From: Deltaproteobacteria bacterium
Lineage (GTDB): Bacteria; Desulfobacterota; Desulfuromonadia; Geobacterales; DSM-12255
Length of the DNA: 10,881 nucleotides
Direction: 5' to 3'
Assembly: GCA_017861215.1 (NCBI GenBank)
Contig: JAGFXN010000024.1
Coordinates: forward strand, 1 to 10,881
Shown: positions 6,092 to 10,881 of the stretch, piece by piece
Position numbering within the stretch: the stretch's first letter is position 1
Layout of the letters: each line of letters begins with the position of its first letter
Notes under the pieces: generated by a model
Seen by the model: only the letters and a program-made list of their open reading frames with translations
Told to the model about the DNA's origin: nothing
The model's database searches: none
Made by a program: the position numbers and the translations under genes

Positions 6092-8084
6092 CATCAACCA
6101 TATTGTCATAAAAAGTGCTGCCGTGCCCCTCATCTGTCAGTCGCTGCGAAACCAGCGCGTTTACTGTCCGCGCTCCCGGAGCGAATTCCGTCCACCAGAC
6201 CCCTTCGGCAACCACGACACCGGCAGGGACTCTGCCGCTGACCTCAAGCCAGAACGATACCTCTCCCAGAGCATTCCAGGCAGTAACAGCTTCGCCATCC
6301 ACCAGGCCACGTTTCGCTGCGTCTTCCCGGCTCATCAGCAGCGTCATCCGCCCCTGCCGGCGGCGCAGATCGTCACGCTCATAAAACGAGGCATTCAGAG
6401 CGTGCAGCGAAGGAGCGGTCATGAGGCGCAGCGTGTCGCCACCCTCTCCATTGGTTGGCAGATAGCGGGGGAGAGGCTCTCTTGCCGCAGGATTGAGTAT
6501 CTCGATTCTGCCGGAAGGGGTCTGGAAACTTTTGCGGTCAAGCGGTACATTCAGTCTGACCGCTCTGCCGGCAGCCAGCCGCTCAAGATCGATGCCGCTT
6601 CTGAGCGGTGACGGGATCGCCAGGAGATGGTCGATAAGATCGTCGGCGCTCTGGCGGAAGAACGGCTCGGCAAAACCCATTGCCTCGGCCAGCAGCGAAA
6701 AGACCTCCCAGTTCGAACGGCTTTCACCGACCGGGGGGATGGCCGCACCTGCCCGCTGCAGCAGGTAGGTGCCGTAGGAACGGTACATGTCCGCGTGTTC
6801 CAGTGATGAGGTTGCCGGCAGGACTATGTCGGCATAGCGGGCCGTATCGGTCATGAAGCGTTCGTGCACGACCGTAAAGAGATCGTCACGCTGCAGACCG
6901 CTGATGACGGCATTCTGGTCCGGAGCTACGGCGGCCGGGTTGCTGTGATAGACGTAGAGCGCCTTGACCGGCGGGCTGAACTCGTTGGCAAGCGCCTCGC
7001 CAAGGCGGTTCATGTTGACGAGCCGCGTCGGTTCCTGCATGAAATCCTCCCGGGTAACCTCCTGCATGGCAAAGGCGCCGCCGGTCGCGGTGTCAGGGAA
7101 GCAGCCGCCCCCCTCACTGCCGTAGGCGCCGACCAGCGCCGGCAGGCAGGCAATGGTCCGCACGGTCATGGCGCCGTTGCCGTAGCGAGACAGACCGCTA
7201 CCGAGGCGGATGAACGGAGCGGCCGCCCGGCCGTAAGCCGCCGCCATCTCCTCGATCACCGCCGGAGCGATGCCGGTAATGCTGCTGACAGCTTCCGGCG
7301 GATACTGCGGCAGGATGGTCGCAGCAAACGGCTCAAAACCCTGGACGTAGGCGGCAATGAAAGCCGTGTCCAGCAGAGCGTCACGCTGCAGGATGTGCAT
7401 CATTGCCAAGGCAAGGGCAGCGTCGCTGCCGGGACGGATGAGGAAGAGCCGGTCGACAGCGGCAGCCGTGGGTGTGCTGTAGGTATCGATGAGCCAGACC
7501 TTTGCGCCCCGCTTTTTTGCCTCGTTCACCCCGTGCATGAAATGCACGGAGGTTGCCGCGGCATTTATCCCCCAGAGGATAACCAGATCGCTCTTGGCCA
7601 CTTCGTCAGGGTCGACGGTCGGCGTATCCCCCAGCACCGCTTTCCAGCCGGCACTCTTGGCGGGGGAGCAGATGGCCCTCTCCAGCCGGGACGCCCCCAT
7701 TCTGTGGAAGAAAGGGTGTCCGCTGTTGCGCTGGATCAGTCCCATGGTGCCGGCATACGAGTAGGGCAGGATTGCTTCCGCACCATGAGTGGCGATTATC
7801 TCGCACCACCTCGCGGCTATCCTCCTGATCGCCTCCTCCCAGGAGACAGGGACAAACTCGCCGCTCCCCTTGACGCCGCTGCGCAGCAGCGGCGTAAGCA
7901 GGCGCCGCTCAGAGTGAACCGTACGTTCGTAACGCTGCATCTTTGCGCAGAGAAAGCCTCTGGTAAAGGGGTGGTCAGGATCGCCACTCACTTGCACCGC
8001 TGTTCCCGACTCGACCTCGACAAGCAGACCGCAGGCGTCAGGACAGTCGTATGGGCATACCGAACGTACGATTTTGGCAGTCAT
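6078..8084 (-). CDS. Molybdopterin oxidoreductase, formate dehydrogenase/DMSO reductase superfamily, cytoplasmic
   Basis: A 668-residue single-subunit-like enzyme. The N-terminus holds a [4Fe-4S] site with C10, C14, C18 (in CPYDCPDAC) and C46 (GFLCAK). ERAICSPAKSAGW (135-147) aligns by pattern with the metal-ligand loop of NapA and formate dehydrogenases, making C139 the probable Mo/W ligand. DLVILWGINAAATS (166-179) is a typical bis-MGD contact strand. The C-terminal molybdopterin dinucleotide-binding domain spans about 550-665, ending with TVNALVSQRLTDEG and a TFYDN segment. There is no Tat signal, so it should stay in the cytoplasm. The substrate is unknown: formate dehydrogenase is a common automatic label but there is no selenocysteine and no partner subunit next to it. 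The start is supported by GAGGAG (complement of 8090-8095), 5 nt before the ATG. It starts 2 nt after the radical SAM stop codon, so translation is probably coupled. Confidence 0.9.
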   Translation of the reverse strand: MTAKIVRSVCPYDCPDACGLLVEVESGTAVQVSGDPDHPFTRGFLCAKMQRYERTVHSERRLLTPLLRSGVKGSGEFVPVSWEEAIRRIAARWCEIIATHGAEAILPYSYAGTMGLIQRNSGHPFFHRMGASRLERAICSPAKSAGWKAVLGDTPTVDPDEVAKSDLVILWGINAAATSVHFMHGVNEAKKRGAKVWLIDTYSTPTAAAVDRLFLIRPGSDAALALAMMHILQRDALLDTAFIAAYVQGFEPFAATILPQYPPEAVSSITGIAPAVIEEMAAAYGRAAAPFIRLGSGLSRYGNGAMTVRTIACLPALVGAYGSEGGGCFPDTATGGAFAMQEVTREDFMQEPTRLVNMNRLGEALANEFSPPVKALYVYHSNPAAVAPDQNAVISGLQRDDLFTVVHERFMTDTARYADIVLPATSSLEHADMYRSYGTYLLQRAGAAIPPVGESRSNWEVFSLLAEAMGFAEPFFRQSADDLIDHLLAIPSPLRSGIDLERLAAGRAVRLNVPLDRKSFQTPSGRIEILNPAAREPLPRYLPTNGEGGDTLRLMTAPSLHALNASFYERDDLRRRQGRMTLLMSREDAAKRGLVDGEAVTAWNALGEVSFWLEVSGRVPAGVVVAEGVWWTEFAPGARTVNALVSQRLTDEGHGSTFYDNMVDVRGG

Positions 8085-8086
8085 TA

Positions 8087-9826
8087 TTACTCCTCTTGTC
8101 TCTGTAACTGCGGGATTGACAGCGCCCGGACGGATTCCCCCTCAGCCGAACTGAAGTAGACAAAAGTTGTCAGGCAACCAGCTGCTGCCGGCAGCGTGCC
8201 GCTATGATCCATCCGGAAATTTGCCGTAAAGGTGCGGATACGATTGCCGGCAGGGATCGCCAGCAGCCTGGCGAGTTCCGGATGGGAGAACGGCGGAGCA
8301 GGACCCTCTCCGCCTGCCGGTTCCGCCAGAAACGGCGGCAGAACCTTCCCCGGATAACCCGCCAGGCAGTAGTCAAAGCGGAGCGTGTCAACAACATCCT
8401 CAAGCAGCTCTCCCGCAAGCGACTTCTCGGCCAGGCGGTAAAATGCTGCAAAGACTGCTGCCGGCTTGCTGCCGAGATATTTTTCGAGGATTGCCTCCAG
8501 CGCCGGGTCGGTAAAGAGCTCTGCCAGAGAGACTCTCTGCGCCAGCAGCTCCAGGGTTATGACAAAACGTCCGCTGTTGTAGAATCTCTCAACAGCCTGG
8601 GAAGCTGCCTCAATCCGGCAGATATCGCGAAAAGAGAGCCAGCGGTTTTTCAGAATCCGGTAGGGAGGGTGCGGAGAAAAGGCGTACCCCTGCTCCCGGG
8701 CAATCTTGCGCATGGCTGTACCCTTCAGCACTTTGAGCGGCTCAACCTGAATGTGCTGCGGCTTTGCCGCCAGCAGACTCTCCAGCGAGCGGACAAAACC
8801 CGGCAGGTCCTCGCCGGGAAGACCGGCGACCAGATCAAGATGCAGCGTTACCGCCGTCTCCCGGCGGACTCTGGCAACATTGGCAAAGAGTTTTGCCAGA
8901 TCCGACTGCCGTCCCACGCTTGCCAGTGTCCCGGCGGCAGCCGACTGCACCCCGATTTCAAAGCGGAAAGTATCCGCCGGCACTTTCCGGAGCAGAGTAA
9001 TGTTGGTGTCTGTCAGCAGATCGGCTGCTATTTCAAAATGAAAGCGGCTTTTTCTGTTTTTCTCCAGGATGAATTCCCAGAGGTGACTGGCTCTGGCAGC
9101 GTCATAGTTGAAGGTCCGGTCAACCAGCTTGATGGTCTCGACCCCGCTCCCCATCAGTATCTCCAGGTCGCTTTTTATCCGCTCCAGAGAAAAGGAGCGG
9201 ACATTTCCTTCCAGGGATGAAAGACAGAAGGCGCAGGAAAAAGGGCAGCCGCGGGAAGTTTCATAATAGACCAGCGGTTTTGACGTCGCCACCAGCCCGG
9301 CGGCAAAGGGGGAGGGAATGCTGTCCAGGTTGCAAATGGCGACCCTTTCCCGGGTGGTGACGATATCATCGTCACTGCGGAAACAGATGCCGCTGATCCC
9401 GGTCAGCCGCTCTTCGGAAAGAGCTCCGCCAGAGGTATCTGCCAGCTGCCGCAGCAACTCGCTGCAGGTTTCTTCACCCTCACCCCTGACGATGCAGTCG
9501 ATAAAGCCGTGGGCCGCCATCAGCTCATGGCTGCCGTATGACACCTCCGGCCCGCCAAGAATGATAAAACAGTGCGGCTGTATCAGTTTCAGATCCGCCG
9601 CCAGCTTCAAGGTCTGCTCGATATTCCAGATGTAGCAGGAGAAGGCGATAACGTCCGCTTCTTCCAAGGCGAGCCGCGGCAGGACTACTTCCGGACGCTC
9701 GTTTACCGTGTACTCACGCAGGACAATCGTCAAGCCTTCTATCCGGCTGCAGGCTGCCGCCAGGCAGGGTAGTGCGAGCGATGCATGCGTCTGTTTCGAG
9801 TGCAGGGTAGCAAGCAGCAGTTTCAT
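8087..9826 (-). CDS. B12-binding-domain radical SAM protein, DUF4080-like C-terminus
   Basis: A 579-residue protein from the ATG at 9826 (MKLLLATLHSKQTHASLALP). A cobalamin-binding Rossmann-like domain occupies about 1-130, with the strand DVIAFSCYIWN (58-68), ILGGPEVSYG (89-98) and GEGEET (115-120). The radical SAM core follows: CPFSCAFC gives C194, C198, C201 for the [4Fe-4S] cluster, with LVYYETSRG before it. A downstream EIGVQSAAAGTLASVGR segment and HLDLVAGLPGE complete the barrel pattern. The last 180 or so residues resemble the DUF4080 domain of such proteins. The reaction is unknown; relatives include methyltransferases and ring-forming or rearranging enzymes. The conserved fold starts right at 9826, where AGGA (complement of 9837-9840) lies 10 nt upstream. 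An in-frame ATG at 9889 would add 21 residues that look non-conserved. It is the first gene of an operon with the molybdopterin enzyme. Confidence 0.9.
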   Translation of the reverse strand: MKLLLATLHSKQTHASLALPCLAAACSRIEGLTIVLREYTVNERPEVVLPRLALEEADVIAFSCYIWNIEQTLKLAADLKLIQPHCFIILGGPEVSYGSHELMAAHGFIDCIVRGEGEETCSELLRQLADTSGGALSEERLTGISGICFRSDDDIVTTRERVAICNLDSIPSPFAAGLVATSKPLVYYETSRGCPFSCAFCLSSLEGNVRSFSLERIKSDLEILMGSGVETIKLVDRTFNYDAARASHLWEFILEKNRKSRFHFEIAADLLTDTNITLLRKVPADTFRFEIGVQSAAAGTLASVGRQSDLAKLFANVARVRRETAVTLHLDLVAGLPGEDLPGFVRSLESLLAAKPQHIQVEPLKVLKGTAMRKIAREQGYAFSPHPPYRILKNRWLSFRDICRIEAASQAVERFYNSGRFVITLELLAQRVSLAELFTDPALEAILEKYLGSKPAAVFAAFYRLAEKSLAGELLEDVVDTLRFDYCLAGYPGKVLPPFLAEPAGGEGPAPPFSHPELARLLAIPAGNRIRTFTANFRMDHSGTLPAAAGCLTTFVYFSSAEGESVRALSIPQLQRQEE

Positions 9827-9863
9827 GGCCAAAATATCCTGTATCAACGGCGGCAGCAGCGTG

Positions 9864-9880
9864 TTCCCGGATAACGGGAA
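9864..9880 (-). other. Small hairpin in the leader of the radical SAM operon
   Basis: TTCCCG (9864-9869) and CGGGAA (9875-9880) form a perfect 6-bp stem around a 5-nt loop. Read on the minus strand it lies 38 nt upstream of the preferred start of the radical SAM gene. It would be inside the coding sequence if the ATG at 9889 were used. Confidence 0.3.
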
Positions 9881-10020
9881 GGGGGACATGCTGGAATGTA
9901 TTGTTGCAGAATAGGGGATAAAATCTGATCTGTCATCTCCTATCCTGAATGGCTCGTCTCACCGACACCGCCGCTGAAAGAATTTTGCCTGAGCTATCGC
10001 ACTGTACTAATGAACTGCAT

Positions 10021-10070
10021 ATGCATTGTCGGATTTCCTTACACGGTTGATGTAGCTTTTCCGACAGCAT
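10021..10070. repeat. Imperfect inverted repeat, operator or transcript hairpin
   Basis: TGTCGGA (10027-10033) is complementary to TCCGACA (10060-10066). Pairing extends with ATGC (10021-10024) against GCAT (10067-10070) if two bases bulge out. The loop is 26 nt. No T run follows, so it is not an ordinary terminator. It lies about 40 bp upstream of the promoter of the surface-protein gene. Confidence 0.35.
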
Positions 10071-10110
10071 TCATCAGCTGGCCATAACAACAGTGATATC
10101 AGACCCTTAC

Positions 10111-10138
10111 TTGACTTGGCATACATCAAGCATATGAT
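10111..10138 (+). promoter_or_regulatory. Sigma-70-type promoter of the secreted surface-protein gene
   Basis: TTGACT (10111-10116) and TATGAT (10133-10138) are 16 bp apart, each matching consensus in 5 of 6 positions. Transcription would begin near 10145, leaving a leader of about 33 nt. The spacer holds CTTG (10115-10118) and CAAG (10127-10130) as an inverted pair, which could be a small operator overlapping the promoter. Confidence 0.6.
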
Positions 10139-10160
10139 TGTTAGCTACTCACAAACCGAT

Positions 10161-10176
10161 AGCATGGGGTCATGCT
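10161..10176 (+). promoter_or_regulatory. Hairpin enclosing the ribosome binding site of the surface-protein gene
   Basis: AGCATG (10161-10166) pairs perfectly with CATGCT (10171-10176) around the loop GGGT. The only Shine-Dalgarno-like run, GGGG (10166-10169), sits in the loop and the top of the stem. An alternative ATG (10172-10174) is buried in the right arm. The preferred start at 10178 lies two bases (one nucleotide between) past the stem. The fold could limit ribosome access or select the second ATG. Confidence 0.45.
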
Positions 10177-10177
10177 T

Positions 10178-10881
10178 ATGAAATCACACATAAAAACAAC
10201 TTTACTTGGCCTGCTGATTGTCGCTGCCCTTGCATGTGCACCCAGAGCATTCGCTTATACGTATGGGAGTAACATAACTTATTATGACGGTGAGGGCTCG
10301 GGCAGCATCGGCATGCCCAGGGAGAATAATGAAGCTGAACCGGGAATGATTCAAAGTCAGGTCTGGGATCTGGAAGGGTTTTACCGCAAAGGTAACGTGC
10401 TTTCCATGATCGGCGGGTTTAATTTTAAATCCGCTGTTTCTGGCTACCCGACCTTTACTTCCGGTGATCTATTCATCAGCACTGCTGGAGGCTATGGGGC
10501 TCCTTTGGGAAGTGTTGCTTCCGGTGATGGCTACAATAATACGAACAACAATTATGGCTACGAATATGTGCTGCAAATCAATTGGACGAGTCTTGCTTTT
10601 AATGTGCTCAAGCTTGATCCTACTGAGACGACAACTACTGTCTGGTACAATTTGAATGAGACGGGTACAGCAACGTCAAATCCCTGGAAATACGTTAGTG
10701 GCGGCAATCCTGTTCCTTTTGGTTCAGGCGTGGGTACAGATAGAATCTTGACATCAGCTGAAGCTCAGACTCTTGGTTTGGTGGACTGGAACGGCCCTAC
10801 CTACACTAATGACATACATTATGCTGTTTCCTTTGACCTGAGCAGTGTCTTTGCCGATGCCAATCTCTACGGCAAGGAGTT
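10178..10881 (+). CDS. Secreted surface-type protein, N-terminal 234 residues (runs off the right edge)
   Basis: The frame stays open to the window end, so the C-terminus is missing. From the ATG at 10178 (GGGG 8 nt upstream) the product begins with a signal peptide: MKSHIK, a hydrophobic core TLLGLLIVAALA, and a likely cleavage after residue 26 (APRAFA). An in-frame ATG at 10172 would add only two residues but leaves 2 nt to the Shine-Dalgarno run. The mature part is rich in Gly, Asn, Thr, Ser and Tyr, with no cysteine seen after the signal peptide, as in extracellular beta-rich proteins. Segments such as FTSGDLFIST (93-102), YGYEYVLQINW (127-137) and HYAVSFDLS (214-222) recall exosortase-sorted (PEP-CTERM) proteins of Geobacter relatives. 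That assignment needs the missing C-terminal anchor. GC content is visibly lower than in the neighbouring operon. It has its own promoter and points away from the radical SAM operon. Confidence 0.8.
   Translation, partial: MKSHIKTTLLGLLIVAALACAPRAFAYTYGSNITYYDGEGSGSIGMPRENNEAEPGMIQSQVWDLEGFYRKGNVLSMIGGFNFKSAVSGYPTFTSGDLFISTAGGYGAPLGSVASGDGYNNTNNNYGYEYVLQINWTSLAFNVLKLDPTETTTTVWYNLNETGTATSNPWKYVSGGNPVPFGSGVGTDRILTSAEAQTLGLVDWNGPTYTNDIHYAVSFDLSSVFADANLYGKE

Larger units (their letters stand above)
9827..10177. other. Divergent non-coding region between the radical SAM operon and the surface-protein gene
   Basis: I find no convincing gene in these 351 bases. It contains a leader-type hairpin (9864-9880), a GGATA/TATCC pair (9916-9920 and 9941-9945), the 10-bp palindrome TGCATATGCA (10016-10025), a longer inverted repeat (10021-10070), a promoter (10111-10138) and a hairpin around the ribosome binding site (10161-10176). 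No clear promoter could be assigned to the radical SAM operon on the minus strand. Base composition falls towards the right, in line with the lower-GC gene that follows. Confidence 0.6.

Noticed and set aside
6864..8159. 431-codon plus-strand open frame opposite the molybdopterin gene
   Set aside because: It is antisense to a gene with clear catalytic motifs; its translation is arginine/histidine-rich and low in plausible structure.
8204..9220. 338-codon plus-strand open frame opposite the radical SAM gene
   Set aside because: Antisense shadow in GC-rich DNA; no ribosome site or domain.
10178..10240. Lipoprotein signal (AALAC) in the surface protein
   Set aside because: The -3 residue is alanine and -2 leucine, which does not fit the usual lipobox. 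An AFA cleavage site by signal peptidase I follows six residues later.
1..10881. tRNA or rRNA genes, CRISPR arrays, insertion sequences, prophage genes
   Set aside because: No regularly spaced repeats, transposase or integrase motifs, or cloverleaf-like segments were recognised on either strand by reading.

Overview
The window looks like a chromosomal segment of a dissimilatory metal-reducing deltaproteobacterium (Desulfobacterota) of the Geobacter group. The strongest pointer is a complete nine-haem c-type cytochrome fused to a b-type membrane domain, which matches CbcL of Geobacter sulfurreducens in architecture and length. The other genes fit that group: a PilZ response regulator, a B12-binding radical SAM protein with a DUF4080-like C-terminus, a GC-rich molybdopterin oxidoreductase and a secreted surface-type protein. 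This placement is inference from gene content; no rRNA or other marker is present.

Layout, left to right. (1) Positions 2-583 (+): the C-terminal end of a multi-pass membrane protein that enters from outside the window. A short spacer follows, with a possible decayed small ORF. (2) 771-809: a perfect 17-bp inverted repeat flanked by A and T runs, a strong terminator for cbcL and possibly for both strands. (3) 826-2673 (-): cbcL. (4) 2674-2941: a divergent control region with promoter-like sequences for both sides and TATAC-based inverted repeats. (5) 2942-4233 (+): a class V PLP aminotransferase and a 59-residue zinc-ribbon protein, probably one operon. (6) 4246-5295 (-): a family 2 glycosyltransferase of the rSAM/selenodomain-associated type, with a long C-terminal extension. 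(7) 5360-6091 (+): a receiver-PilZ response regulator, whose end overlaps the next convergent gene by 14 nt. (8) 9826-6078 (-): a two-gene operon, B12-binding radical SAM protein then molybdopterin oxidoreductase, 2 nt apart. (9) 9827-10177: a divergent control region of 351 bp with several inverted repeats and a good promoter. (10) 10178 to the right edge (+): the N-terminal 234 residues of a secreted, lower-GC surface-type protein that runs off the window.

How they work together. CbcL should pass electrons from menaquinol across the inner membrane to periplasmic cytochromes during low-potential metal or electrode respiration. The receiver-PilZ protein suggests phosphorylation plus cyclic-di-GMP control of an unidentified output. 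The radical SAM and molybdopterin genes are the best candidate for an uncharacterised pathway: tightly coupled, cytoplasmic, both with iron-sulfur clusters, and with no electron-transfer subunit beside them. No tRNA, rRNA, CRISPR array, insertion sequence or phage gene was seen.
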